From positions 186,001-250,000 of the forward strand of contig JAMAHW010000038.1 in the NCBI GenBank assembly GCA_023627715.1: DNA of 64,000 nucleotides, given 5' to 3'. The notes below the pieces were generated by a model. It saw only the letters and a list, made by a program, of their open reading frames with translations, made no database searches and had not been told where the DNA came from. Origin of the DNA: Periconia sp. R9002 (taxonomy: Eukaryota; Ascomycota; Dothideomycetes; Pleosporales; Periconiaceae). The translations under genes and the position numbers were made by a program. Shown here one piece after another: positions 1 to 12,000 of this stretch (its first letter is position 1; each line of letters begins with the position of its first letter).

Positions 1-881
1 GGAAATGCATTGCTAGGTCTTCGCCTTTTTTGTTTTGGATAGGGGTTTGGATCTCTTTCTACAGTTCAATGGTTAGCGGCCATACCTAGTCCCTCGATCA
101 GGAGGTAGGATTTACCCTCGGCTCGAGGAAGATGGAGTTCATATGAACGCTCTTCAGTCCCTTTGGGGCTTGACGTCCCAAGCTGGCAACAAGGTGAGCC
201 CCCCAATCACCGCCTTGAGCGACCTAGAACTCGCGGATACGAAGTCAGCTTAACTCAACCGGGGGTGATACAACGAGTAATGGATGTCTCGATACGCCAC
301 GCCACGTGGTGTCTTGATATTACTTTGTACCTGGGAGAACATACCCATCCTGCATCCGCATACCCCAACCGATCCATCAACACGGCCCACGCGCGCGCAG
401 TACGATGATAATCCCAACCTTCCTCCCTCGGCTTACTCGAAAACGCATAGCCCGGCAGAGCTGGGATAACCAGATGAAACGCGTCTTTAGGAGAGCGGCC
501 GTTTTTTTCAGGAGCAACGAGCTTGTCTATCACATGTCTAAACTCCAGAATCGATCCGGGCCAGCCATGTGTGAGGACCATTGGAAGAGCGTCTTCATGC
601 TTAGATCGAATGTGCAGAAAGTAGACCTCCACCCCGTCGATTGTGGTTACGAACTGTGGATAAGAGTTGAGCAGTGCTTCGCATCGCCGCCAATCGTATT
701 TGGTTTGCCAGTACTCGCAGAGGTCTTGGATGGTTGCGAGAGGCACGCCTTGGGACCAGTCGCTCACTACTTCTTTGTCTGGCCAGCGGGTTAGGCGAAG
801 ACGTGTTTGTAGGTCGTCGAGGTCGGATTGGGGGATTGAGACCTTGAATGGTTGGATGGAGGTGGATGCTGTCTCGCCCAT
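1..881 (-). CDS. Epoxide hydrolase, 3' part beyond window edge
   Basis: Alpha/beta-hydrolase-fold epoxide hydrolase of the microsomal/EHN type, which adds water to epoxides to give diols. Exons read 881-345, 223-116 and 58-1, with introns 344-224 (phase 0) and 115-59; the frame is still open at base 1, so the C-terminal half (acid and histidine of the triad) lies outside. The first about 110 residues match the EHN N-terminal domain (W-P-D, W-L-rich helices). The oxyanion motif HGWPGS and, straight after intron 1, the nucleophile elbow AQGGDWGAH with the catalytic Asp are both present, so nothing visible is broken. The ATG at 881 is the first in frame. Substrate cannot be told from sequence: detoxification and secondary metabolism are both known for the family. 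Confidence 0.88.
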
Positions 882-1446
882 TATGATAAACGAAATTCAT
901 AATCAGCAACGCAAATAAACGTTCAAATAACCTCCGTTTATCAAAGAGATGCCATCTTTATCCATATCAATCCTGCTGATTAATTATGAGGGGGTTCAAG
1001 TGAATGGTATGCTGCTGACAAATGACCCTGTTGGTCAGTCAGCGGGGTGGACAATCATGTATCAATTCGGACAATGCGTGCCAACACTACTAAGGAGCTA
1101 GAATACGAATTGGAAAAGTGATATCAACAGTGACGTTCATGGCAGAACGGTCTACATCCTGTTTGTGGAAGCGCTTACGAAAAGTAGGTGCACATTCTGA
1201 ACTTCTTCGCCTATTACGCAGGGCTTCCAACACACTCAAACTCTCATTGACACCAGCTACGAATGCGCTGCATGAAGACGCCTCGGGATGAACAGATAAC
1301 ATAATATGAAATGCGATACGAAAATCTAGCTAGCATGGTTACATCCTCCCAGTATGATAAGCATCCAACAAACTTTTCCACACCCTTTTATCTATCCCAA
1401 AACACTCTTTTTGCCTCTTCCCATTCTCAAGACATCCCTTCCCGTT
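882..1446. other. Intergenic, no supported gene
   Basis: This holds the epoxide hydrolase promoter side (divided from the Lys2-like 3' end). A 70-codon minus-strand frame at 1302-1090 starts with ATG but has no recognisable motif and no intron context, so I do not call it. Bases 900-1020 are relatively AT-rich. Confidence 0.5.
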
Positions 1447-4400
1447 CTAAACACCCCTCCTTCCACCAACCTTCTTCATGCCTTCTCTCATATCGTCCGT
1501 CAACCCTGACCTGGGCAGCTCAACGGTCCCTTTTCCATCGGGTCGAGGCATAAATCCTAGCTCAATCAGATAACTCACATACACACCGACGGTCTCCTCT
1601 GTGACAGCCCCGCCCTTGCTCCAATCCTGGTTCGTCCACTTCTCATCACGCTTGAGCGCCTCGGTAGCGTTGCGATCGTCGAGTTCGGGGGCCTTGGTAT
1701 CGGTGGGCAGATCTCCTGTCACGAAGTGGTACAGAGGAAGAAGCGCGTGCTCTTCGGTAGCAGAGCCATCCGCAACATAGGATTCCATAGATTTGGACCA
1801 CGTGCGATAGTCGACTTGTGGAACGGTGTACCCGTACTTTTCGAGAGCGCCGACGAACTCGTTGGTGGTGATGCGCGGGTGCGAAGTGACTTGCGCGACG
1901 CCTAGAGGGGAGACGGGCGGGGAGAGGGTGGATGCCACGACGACGCGGGCAACATGATTTACGGGGACCATGTTGATGGTGTTGGTAATGTCGGGGCGTG
2001 AGCGCAGCTGAACGCAGCCTTTGAGTAAACGGATCAAGAAGTCGTCCGTGTTCGTAGTTCCGGTTTGTGGGTCGCCGGTCACGTAACCAGGGCGAATGAC
2101 GACGCCGTTGAGGCCCTTTTTGCCTGCCTCGCGGGTGAGGTATTCGGCGGCCCATTTGCTCTGTCCGTAACCAGTACCGAGACCCTTGCGTGAGCCCTCC
2201 AAATCATCTGATTCCAAAACACCGCTGCCTCCTTCGGCAAGAGACTTCTCAGAAAGCTTGACGTAGTAGTCTGTGTCGAGGACGGAGGTAGAGCTAACAA
2301 GTCCAAAATTCTTCGGTTTCCCAACGGCACACAAAGAAAGAGCAGTCATTGTACTCAGTACGTTGGGCGCGCGCAGTCTTGAGTAGGGAAGAACCCAATG
2401 TACAAGCGCACCGTTGTGAATGACCACGTCAACCGAATCAGCGAGCTCGTTCCATGTCTCTGGTGCAATTCCGAAGTGAGCTTTCTCAAGATCGCCAACG
2501 AGGAGTGTGATACGGGAGGACCAGCTCTCATCCCAAATGCCGTATGCTTGACATGTCTGCTGAACACGGGCGAGCGCGGCTTTGGTATCAGTGGCCCGTA
2601 CAACGAGAGTGACCTTTCCAGGACGTGAAAGGAGATCACGCAGTATATATGCGCCAAGGAAACCAGTGGCGCCTGTGAGGAACGTATGAATTTCCTGCCC
2701 AGGTTGCAATGGTTCTTTGGTCTTAAAGTCAGTCAGCTGCTTGGCCAGATCCCTGGCATCAGCGGAGTAATCCTCATCTTCTGGATCATCGTCAATAGCC
2801 TCAGCAGTATCCAACCGTAGACCAATCGGATCCTGTGCTTGGTCGATGCTGGAGGAAAAGCCTCGGAGGGTGGGATATTGGAAAATGGTGCTCATTGGCA
2901 CGTCAATGTCCTTCCACTGCTGGCGAATTTTGAACAGAAGCTGCTGGGCAATGATACTGTGCCCGCCAAGGTCAAAGAAGGAGTCGCTTCCACTAATACT
3001 GTCAGCGGTGACACCACGATCGCCGAGAAGTTCAGCCCATATTCCAGCCATGGTTTTTTCTGTTGGTGTAAGCGCAGTACCCAGCTGGGAAGGCCTACGA
3101 GCACCAGCTGCTGCGAGCTGTTGAGGCTCTGGGAAAGGCAATGCAGGACGATCAATTTTGCCGTTAGGGTTCAGCGGGAATCGAACAAGAGGCACAATCA
3201 CAGACGGGACAGCGTAAGCCGGTAGCTTTTTCTTGAGATGCTCTCGCACATCATCTCGAAGATATTTGAATCGCTTCAGCAAGGCTACCATGTCTGTGTC
3301 GTCTGTTACGCTCTCGGTTGCACCACGTTCTTCGAGCCACTGGAACCATCGCTTCATTTCGGGGACAATATAGCCTGAGCTGTAAGTCAAACAATCAAGC
3401 CAAAGGGAATGAACATGTACTTACTGACGAGCACCGGCTCTTCATAAGCGTCACGCCTAAGCAGCGTAACATTTTCACGGACCAAAGGATGAGCAGCGAG
3501 ATGTGAATCAATTTCCCCAAGTTCTATGCGGAAACCGCGGATCTTCACTTGGTTGTCAACTCGCCCTGTGCAATGAACGTTTCCATCTGGGCCATAATGA
3601 CCCAAATCTCCCGATCTGTACAGCCTATCCCGAGGACCCTTCCAAAAGTCACGCCAGGGTTCCGCTGCACCTTGCGCCTCGACTTTTTTGGCATCCTCTT
3701 CAACCCACTTCTGTGGATCGACAAACCAGTTCTGAACGAACTTGGTAGCTGTCAATTCTGGAAGCCCCAGATATTCTTCGGCAAGTCCACCAGCGCGTAC
3801 GTAAATCTCGCCGCTTTTTCCTGGTTCACAGATTTTGTTTCGATCTTCGCGGTCAACAACAAGCAATTGCACATTGTTCATGCCTCGGCCCGCTGGGATG
3901 ACCTCGCCTAGTGTGTCGAGGAAATCGGGAGCCTCGTTGCGGCTTTTGACTTCATAGTAGCTGACAGCCCGCTGAGTTTCTGTTGTGCCGTACATGTTTA
4001 CAATACGCACGTTAGGGGCAAGATCTTGGAGCCTTCTGCAATCTCTCTTAATCAAGAGATCGCCGACGAAGAAGGAATGATGTAGGTTAGGAAAGATGGC
4101 AGATGCGCCTCCGACAAGAATCTGACCCATAGCAGGGGTGAGATGGGTCACTGTTGCACCGTACCTCCGCATCCATTCGGCCAGTTTCTCGTGCTGGATA
4201 TCTTCTTTGCTTGGGACAAGTATTTGTGCGCCCAAAAATAGAGGGGTGAAGATGTCGCGCTGGATCGGGTCATGTGCAATTCCAGACAACATGGTGAACT
4301 TGTCGTTTTCGGATAAGCCAAATTTCTCGGCCATCCATGGGAAGTAATGCGTCAAGGAGAAATGTCGGCCCTTGACACCTTTTGGCTTTCCCTCGGAACC

Positions 4401-5083
4401 AGAGGTAAAAGAGAGTGTAGGCGTAGAGTCGGGGCCTACCAAGACTCCCGGAAGTTCGAGTCTGGCACTTTGCTGGTCGTCCAGGCAGTCTTTGCCGTCC
4501 TTGGCACCACCAACCAATGTGCCATCATCTTTCAATTGGAGTGCGGGTATTTCTGTCCTCAACTGCAGATTTTCGGCAATGTAATTTCGCACGGTGTCGG
4601 AAAGCGGACCTGCTTCGCGAGTGGCTTTATCTATGATGACAAGGGCGCGGGGCTGTGAAACTTCGAGATAGATGCATTGGCGGTCCGGTGGGTATCTAAA
4701 GTAAATGTCAACATAAAAAGAACAACTAAACGAGGCCAGATTCCGTACAATGGATCCAACACTGAAAAGGTGGCCCCGGCAGCCAGTACCGCCATGATAG
4801 CGACGACCAGATCCACGCCGCGATGGGCAAAGATCATGACCACTTCTCCTCTCTGTACACCATTCTGTACTAAGTGATGTGATAGGATCGAGGTAGCCTC
4901 AAATATTTGCTTGTATGTGAATTTGCGTTCAGGTGTCTGGCTTGTGGCCGTCTCCACGACGCATGGTCGTTCGGGATGCTTGCGAGCATTTGCGGCGAAT
5001 ATTTCGTGAATTGGGCCCTTGAAATCCGACCAGAAAAGATCTGCCGTAGGATCTGGAATTTTGTTTTCAGATATGGAACCCAT
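1447..5083 (-). CDS. Lys2-type A-T-R reductase lacking the N-terminal domain
   Basis: Large subunit type 2-aminoadipate reductase: adenylates a carboxylic acid, loads it on a phosphopantetheine arm and releases it as aldehyde with NADPH; in fungi this is the lysine pathway step to aminoadipate semialdehyde. Exons 5083-4749, 4695-3425 and 3374-1447 give 1177 residues. Domains in order: adenylation (A3 core [12 protein letters not shown], and MYGTTETQ), carrier protein with FFDLGGHS (Ser for the arm, about residue 674), and a reductase domain with the Rossmann motif TGATGFLG (about 765) and catalytic YGQSK. ATG 5083 is the first ATG; an upstream TTG at 5095 was not used. The family is usually about 1400 residues with a roughly 230-250 residue condensation-like domain in front; this protein starts almost exactly at the adenylation domain. 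It could be the LYS2 gene itself or a paralogue used in secondary metabolism. Confidence 0.92.
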
Positions 5084-5858
5084 AGTGGTAGGCAATGGCT
5101 TCTCCCGCAGGATTCGTGGTGTATAGGTATGTCAAGGTCGGTGGTGGGGCAGGAATTGGCGGTGGGGTGAATTTTGTGAGGATAAGGCAATAAAATAAGT
5201 GTGTTTTTTCTCAATTGATTAAATAGAAGAATGTGTAGATTGCAGTCACGTAGATATATCTCATGGCCATATATCTTGTACGCGACCAGCTGGGAGTCAT
5301 GGAGAACACAAAAAAAATGACGCGATGCAACTGCTTTCCAGTCATCGGGTCGCATGCGTTGATGCGAAGTCGGATCTGATAAGATAAGATGTTCCGCTCC
5401 GAAAATCCGGGGTGACGGATCATTGTTGCCCCGGCTTCCGAATTCATCCTGCATTGATCCTTGGGTGAGCTTCGGGGGCATTTACCCATCTTGGCTGGCC
5501 TTCCTGTCTTATCAACCGCCTTGATGTCCTTCTGTCGTACTTGCACATGGCCAACACTGTGTCGGAATTCTGAAACGCGCGCCGTTATGAAGATCCATCA
5601 ATGTGCTTACTTAGTTTGTCGAAGTGACGCGTTCAAACACATGTACAAGGGGGCGACCGATGCTGACTAGCCAAAAGTGAATCCCTAGCCGCAACCCCAT
5701 TCTTTCCCTCCATCTACTTGATACTTGCGTTTGCAATTGAAATATCGCATCTCCACGCTTTTTGGCAGCACACACATCAATGTATCGGTAGACTGATCTC
5801 TCTTTCTCTTGTCTTTTCTGCTCCCGTTCTGGCCAACTCTTCACGCTCACTACTCACA
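5084..5858. promoter_or_regulatory. Divergent promoter region of the reductase and the membrane protein
   Basis: 775 bases separate two divergently read genes. I searched it for the missing N-terminal domain of the reductase (about 750 coding bases would be needed) and found no frame resembling it. The stretch 5790-5858 just before the plus-strand ATG is CT-rich, as is common at fungal transcription starts. No specific operator was recognised. Confidence 0.5.
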
Positions 5859-7799
5859 ATGCCTCCTCCGCCCCTGCGGTGGAGCTCGCTGCCCCGGCGC
5901 TTTCAGATTCTCTTTGCTGGCGTTGTACTTTTCCTAATCACCATTATAGCATTAGGTCCTCCCTCTTCCGCTTCTGTGCCAACGCTGGACCAAGTCAAAG
6001 AGGCTGCAAAGCACCCACATCTCCCCAAAGTTCCCGATGTTTTGCCCTCAGTGGAAGAGGTCCTAAACCTGGCAAGGCCAGGTCACAAGGGTCCTCCTAA
6101 GCAAGCAAACAGCACCGTTTCGAGCGAATATCGCGTCATTAAATGGATCACCGACTTCAAGTGGCGCAATCCCTACTCCTCTGAAACCACGCTGGACAAG
6201 AATAGCGCCGTGCTACCCCCACTCCAAAAGCGACCCCCCATCTACACATTCTACGACACAAGGGCAAAGAAGGATAAAGCCGTGAGGGAGGCTGAGAATA
6301 GGCTGATACTTGCGTGGCGACGAGCATGGTGGGCTCAAGGGTTCAGGCCACAAGTGCTGTCTCGAGTGGAAGCCTTGCAAAACCCTCAGCACGAGCTCGT
6401 CCAGCGGATGGATCTGGCACCAAATGTGGAGCACGAGATCATGAGATGGCTGGCATGGGATGAAATGGGAGGCGGGATACTCACAAATTGGTTGGCATTG
6501 CCCATGGCAGAGCCTGACAACATCATGCTATCGTTCCTCCGCCGAGGCGAATACCCTAATCTCTCGCGTATCGACAAGCTCCACAATGCCGTGTTTTACG
6601 GTGAAGGTGCAGCAGTGAAAGAGGCAGTCAAGAAAGCAATTAACAATCCGATCCTCAAGAACTCGACCGCAAATTCGGACAAGATTGGTGCTCTGGTAAG
6701 CAAAAATGGTGGAGTGGTGGTCAACCTATTGGACAGCGAAGACGTCAAGCTTGACACCACAAAGAACGGCATTGGCTACTATTCGAAATATGTTTTGCGC
6801 AAAAAGTATGGTGGGAAATCCAGGGCCGTCGTGGAAAAGATGTCAAATGCAACCTTCGCGGAGGGCCTCGAGCTACTTTCGAATTTGATCAACTCCCACC
6901 TCCACCTCACGTTTCAGGAAACGTACCCAGAGGGCATCTCAATCGTCAAACCACTGCCAGAGCACACCACTGCTCTCATGTATGAGGCGATTGATATTGC
7001 CCGCAACCTCACCCAATGTCCCACGAGCCCCATGCCCAAATCATGCCCTCCAAATCGCCAGAACTGCAAACCCTGCGATCCAGCAAATCCAATGAAGATG
7101 CAACTCCAACCCGCAATCTTGAACTCGACGAAACAATACGCCATCGGCACAGTTCCCCACCCCTATACCCTCACATCCCTCCACTACACACGGGACTCGA
7201 TCACTCCACAATTCCTTCGCAACGAAGCCAAAGACCGCAACCTGTGGCTGGCAGCAGTCACTGACAAAATTGCTGCCCAAGGCCACAGCGAACAGTATCG
7301 CCTCGTAGACTTCAAAACGCTAGTCGCATCGCGAGATGCGCCGTCGCGCTCGCTCTGGCTGACCGCCGAGCGTGTCGAGCAAACAGACCTAGATTGGATC
7401 TTTGGCTTCAAGCTCCCTCAAGCCTCCTATACCAAAGCCGAGGAGCAGCCAAATACACTCAAAGAACTCGTTCTCTCACCTCGTCCCGGTAATCCCTCGC
7501 CTATCTCAGACGTCAAAGTCCCCGAGGAACACTGGATCATGAAAGAGGAAGAGCGTCTTAAGAAGGCGCGCACCGTGCTTAAGAGCAAGGACAAGAACCT
7601 TGTCAGTGTTGTTGAAGCTACGGAGATGTGGAATATGGCAGATGCTGAGGCGTGGAGATTCGCCCGCGCGTTCGCCGCACGCCGGAGGATGGAGCGCGTC
7701 AAGTGGGAGGAAGAGGAGAAGAAGTTTTCGGGATCCGAGAAGAAAGCTGGTGTTCACGCGACTCCTGCTGGGGGGAGGTGGCATGACCGATTTTCATGA
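5859..7799 (+). CDS. Type II membrane protein, glycosyltransferase-like candidate, unknown family
   Basis: Single-exon gene, 646 residues from ATG 5859. A short basic N-terminus (LPRR) is followed by one hydrophobic segment at about residues 15-33 and then a large soluble part, the layout of a type II Golgi/ER enzyme. The luminal part has an aromatic-rich stretch (AWRRAWWAQGF), a segment reading WLAWDEMGGGILTNW that recalls the acceptor/donor loop of capsule-type glycosyltransferases, a Cys cluster (CPTSPMPKSCPPNRQNCKPC, about residue 390) and a highly charged C-terminal helix. I do not recognise the family; the glycosyltransferase idea rests only on topology and that loop. The frame also extends upstream to 5718, but 5859 lies next to the CT-rich leader and starts the membrane-anchor arrangement cleanly. 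Confidence 0.8.
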   Translation: MPPPPLRWSSLPRRFQILFAGVVLFLITIIALGPPSSASVPTLDQVKEAAKHPHLPKVPDVLPSVEEVLNLARPGHKGPPKQANSTVSSEYRVIKWITDFKWRNPYSSETTLDKNSAVLPPLQKRPPIYTFYDTRAKKDKAVREAENRLILAWRRAWWAQGFRPQVLSRVEALQNPQHELVQRMDLAPNVEHEIMRWLAWDEMGGGILTNWLALPMAEPDNIMLSFLRRGEYPNLSRIDKLHNAVFYGEGAAVKEAVKKAINNPILKNSTANSDKIGALVSKNGGVVVNLLDSEDVKLDTTKNGIGYYSKYVLRKKYGGKSRAVVEKMSNATFAEGLELLSNLINSHLHLTFQETYPEGISIVKPLPEHTTALMYEAIDIARNLTQCPTSPMPKSCPPNRQNCKPCDPANPMKMQLQPAILNSTKQYAIGTVPHPYTLTSLHYTRDSITPQFLRNEAKDRNLWLAAVTDKIAAQGHSEQYRLVDFKTLVASRDAPSRSLWLTAERVEQTDLDWIFGFKLPQASYTKAEEQPNTLKELVLSPRPGNPSPISDVKVPEEHWIMKEEERLKKARTVLKSKDKNLVSVVEATEMWNMADAEAWRFARAFAARRRMERVKWEEEEKKFSGSEKKAGVHATPAGGRWHDRFS

Positions 7800-8410
7800 T
7801 GTGCTAGCTAAGCATCACGTTTTCTTTAAATGTTTCCTGCGTACTTATCCACTTTCTTAGCTTGCTGTTTGTATACTTTTTGGCGTTTCCATCTTGAATA
7901 AGGCATACTGGTACAGCGCTCCGGGGAGGTCATGGTTCTTTGCTTTGTATAGACTCTCCTGTCCTGGGTTTTATCATGTAAAATTAGAGCATTTAGAGCA
8001 GAGCATATTTGCGTCGCATGATATCCATCATCGTAGAGAAGAAGAAAAAAAGGAAACCCCGTTATGCTTCTGAATCCACGCAAGCATCGTTAAACAAAAC
8101 ATAGTGTACACTTCTCCATGCAGTCGTGTTCTTTTTTCTTGTTGCATCCATGAGAAGTACAATGAATCATCGCAGAGTATTATTATACTACTCGACTTAT
8201 TACATATATATAAGTCTGTGTGATGAAGCAAATCCCAAGGCTGTAATTACCATGCATCAATTTCTTACTACACAAACCCTCATACATACATCATAGTCAA
8301 ACCGCCGCATGCACCGCCGCAATGGTGCATAACCCCCACCTCTTCATCACAACCATTCACTTCTCCTCCACAACATCTCCACACCAACACTCCATAACTC
8401 CCTCTTCCAA
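7800..8410. other. Intergenic, no supported gene
   Basis: 3' flank of the membrane protein followed by the CT/CA-rich leader of the next gene (about 8325-8410). AT-rich around 8160-8220. No RNA gene or ORF worth calling. Confidence 0.5.
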
Positions 8411-8998
8411 ATGAAACTCACCACCCGTTCAATCCCCCGTCTGCATCAATCTCACAACCTCCTCCTCGTCCCCTTCCAAACCTCACACCCATCCAAACGA
8501 CTCCGACAACACCAACAACCAACCACCCTCCAACGAAACCGCCTCTCTTCCTCCAACATGGCCACCCCATACGCCGCTCTCCCAATAGCAATCAAAGACT
8601 GGATCACCGCGCACCCCTACCAAACCATCTTCCACATCGCCAACGGCATCGTCCTCATCACGCCAGCCGCAGCTACGGTCCCTATACTTAACACGCTTGG
8701 GTTCGGTGCGTTGGGGCCTGGTGCGGGTACGTATTTCTCCTCCCAACCCCCTTCCCATATTTCGCATCCGTAGTCCTTCAGTCAAATCATTGTCTAATTA
8801 ATGATGTTAACAACGTAACTAGGCTCGGCAGCAAGCGCCACAATGTCCTGGCTGGGTACTGTTGCTCCGGGCGGTATTTACGCTACGATGCAGAGCGCGG
8901 CGATGGGTGGGTATGGAGCGAGTGTTGCTGCGGGTGCGGCGCAGGCGGGGGCTGTGGCGTCGAGTTTGTGGGTTTGGGGGAGGGGAGGGAGGAAGTGA
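8411..8998 (+). CDS. Interferon-alpha-inducible 6/27 (ISG12)-like small hydrophobic protein
   Basis: Exons 8411-8726 and 8823-8998 (163 residues; 114 if the ATG at 8558 is used). The conserved part is a Gly/Ala-rich hydrophobic core (GFGALGPGAGSAASATMS, then AAMGGYGASVAAGAAQAGAVASS) typical of the Ifi-6-16 domain, which in animals sits in mitochondrial or ER membrane and modulates apoptosis. The segment between 8411 and 8558 encodes 49 residues with many Arg/Lys and no Asp/Glu, which could be a mitochondrial presequence or simply the translation of a CT-rich leader. The tail ends WVWGRGGRK, a basic end after the last membrane segment. Function in fungi is not established. Confidence 0.78.
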
Positions 8999-9023
8999 GG
9001 GATTTTTTGTTTTTTTGGGAGAT

Positions 9024-9056
9024 GGGGGATGGGGGTATGTTGGGGGTGTTGAGGGG
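9024..9056 (+). other. Putative G-quadruplex in 3' flank
   Basis: Four runs of 5, 5, 5 and 4 guanines separated by loops of 2, 6 and 6 bases, on the transcribed-sense strand 26 bases after the stop of the IFI6-like gene. It therefore probably lies in its 3' UTR. Confidence 0.5.
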
Positions 9057-12000
9057 ATGGGAAGGGTGTGTGGGGATTTAGTGAGGTATGAATGGGTAAG
9101 ATTTGTCGTGAGAGAGTGGGTAGGGTAGGGTAGAAGAGGGGAATGAGGGTATAGGATGTTGTGTGGAAGTGGTAGGGCGGTCGAGGTTGTGGGGTTGGGT
9201 TGATACTGGGTCTTTACGTGTTTTAGAGTTTGAAGGGGGAAGTGCGTTCATCCTTTTGCTTTTCCTTTATGTTTTGTTGGAATCCTTCATGCCACTATGA
9301 TAAAATTTTGAGAATCCTCCCATTCTCAGACTATAAAATACTATGTCTTTCTACTTACCTAGCAAGTCCAAACTAAAGATCACATCACAGAAAAGCCCTA
9401 GATCCATAGCAAATACAGCACACCTGATTTCTTATTCTCGAGTGTAAAAGACGTCTTTCTGTCTTTTTTGAGGGATACGATATGGAAGGTCCTAGTGGAA
9501 TTAGGTCCAAGATTGAACGCTCTAAGTTTCAATTACGTCGATAGCTTCTCTCCAACTACACATCGTGAACAGTACTCAACTCTCACAAAACCTTCAAAAC
9601 ACAATCACACTACCACACTTACCTAGACGACGACGAGGCTACACCGTGATTCATTTTACTCCAGATTCTCTTGTCCTAATTGCCTTCTTCCATCGTTCTA
9701 CACGTACTTGCGGACTGTGGGATGATGTTGTACCGACCACAGAGATATTTGTCGTTTAGAAGATTTGAGATGGTTATTATTCCCTAGGGAGCCTGCGATG
9801 GATATGGTTGTTGATATCATGCATCTATTTCATGGTCTGGCATGGACATGGCCTTTTTTGGTGAGAGATTAGGTAGATGGTGCCAAATGGAGTTAGCTGA
9901 TGCTGATGAGATTTTCGGTTTTGTTCTGTCTTTCTCGGATAGGGAGAATTGCGTGAGATTTGTAAAGTTAGTCTTCTTTTTTCTTCCTTCCAGACTTTGT
10001 GAGAATAGACCAAAGTTGGATACTGAATGAAATGGAAGGATTACTGAATTGCCTCCCAACGGAGGAGTGTTAAACGCGTTTGAAGCTGGAGAAAGAGGTA
10101 TACACTCACAGTTCCAAGCATCGTCCCCTAACGATATTAGGTAGAGAGGTCTACGTGGCTATTGAGTTAGCGTCGTTTGTCCCTTGTTGGTCCTGTGATA
10201 GTAATCAACAGAAACCGTTGGATACGTACGTCGATCTCACCGCAATACGATATCAAATCAATACACCTACTCGGCACGGGCTCGCGGACGCCAGGCAACA
10301 GCAGGACTTACAGTACCGCGCCAATCGTAGTAAAAGCAACCAACGAGAAGGGGGAAAGAATCAAAAGTGTAGAGTTCACACCGTTACGCCTCACTTTTCA
10401 CCAGGGGAAAAAAAAAGAACCCCCAACGAACTCGGTTCGCAAAGAATTCCCGATTCCCCTAACCGCGTCATCACCCTCTCCCAACACCAAATCAAACGAG
10501 CAACAAAAGCGAGTAGAATATTGAAAAGTTGAAGGTGTGCCCGACGATCCCCTCAAACTCCCAAACGACACCCCGTTGGTCCCGAAATGGCGGGACCCAC
10601 GCCGTTGCAATGAGGCACAGCAACGTCTCCTTTTGTCCCAACCCGCCCTATCGCATTCTCTCCCGCCATCCCCCCTTCCTCTGATTGCTCCATCCAAGAC
10701 AACGACGCCACAGAAGGCAGCAAAGCAGAACGAAGGATGAAGAAACTTTTCCCATCTCCGATCTCAAACAAACAAGAAAACAAGTAGGTACCTAGGTAGG
10801 AGGGGGGAGTCGAACAAACAGGCTCATCAATACCTCCCTTGAGGTTTGGTTTGGCAGATCAATTACGCGACTTTCTTGCTTTGCTTTTTGCTGGATGCTT
10901 TTGAACGGGATGGGATCGATTGATGCGAACGCTTCTGATTGAGTGAGCGAGCCGTTGCTACCTAGACTGACTCAAGTATCGCTATAAGCTCAGTGCACCG
11001 GCACTGTGCACGTACAATACCAGATCGAATCGGCTTCTCTTCCCACCGCCCGCCTTCCGCCCCGAGCCGAATTGCTCGTTCGGTCTGACCTGACACGCCG
11101 CAACGCACGTCCGCGACATATACGAGGCGTGGAACGGGGCGGGATGGTAGGAGCGGCCGCGATTACGCCGTATGGGTACGGGCGTAGCAGGGGAAACTCA
11201 GAATCATGGGGCGGGGGGTGAGAAGGGCAAGGTAGTCGGGGATTGATTCGTTGCGGCACGCTGTCTGCCTGTGGCCGGTGTGTGTTTTCGGGAGACCGTT
11301 GGACGTTGTCGATGCCGATGTTTGTTCGTTCTTTTTTTGGGGTTGGAGTCGGGAGGGAGATATGCACGGTCGGGGTTTTATTGGTGATGAAAGTTTGGTA
11401 CTTGTGGACTGACTGCTCGACACGAACGGTGTTTCTTTTCTGGGGTCGTTCATGTAGAACCACGAACTGAACTCTGTGAGAGCTCCTTGATTGCCTTGCT
11501 CGTTCTTCTCAAAAAGCTGATTCCGCCTCGGTCTGACCCGGCTTTCGGGGCAAAGAAGAGTGAGTGGTCGAGACAGAGTAGTAGTAGGTAGTAGCCTAGC
11601 GACCGATCTACAACTATGCATGGCCTGCAATGGCACCAACCGACACGACCCCAGGCCACCCACTCAGGCAGGCAAAGTCCGAGTCCAGACCGTGCGGTCG
11701 TATGCCCCTTCGTAACCTTTTTGTCTGCCCCCCCTCGCTCGCTCACACTTCCCAGTTCTCCTCCTCAACCTTGTGTAACCCTTTCTTCCCACCTCACCCT
11801 CAATCCCCTTCTAGAACCTCACATTACTCATCATTAGGTCTACCGAAACGGTCGTTCCTCCGACCCCTATCCCTATCCCTCGCTCATGCTCGACGTTCAC
11901 CGTTCCCTATCCTGTCGTCCAGTAAACCCACACGACACCCCCGCACACATACCACATCCCGTACAACACACCATCGATGTCGAATTTCACGCTATCGAAA

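Noticed and set aside
1090..1302. 70-codon minus-strand frame
   Set aside because: ATG-started but short, no motif and no context.
4870..5546. Minus-strand frames upstream of the reductase as its missing N-terminal domain
   Set aside because: They do not resemble the condensation-like domain and start overlapping the reductase exon in another frame.
10080..10532. 150-codon frame in the gene-poor tract
   Set aside because: Begins at TTG, overlaps another open frame of similar length, no motif.
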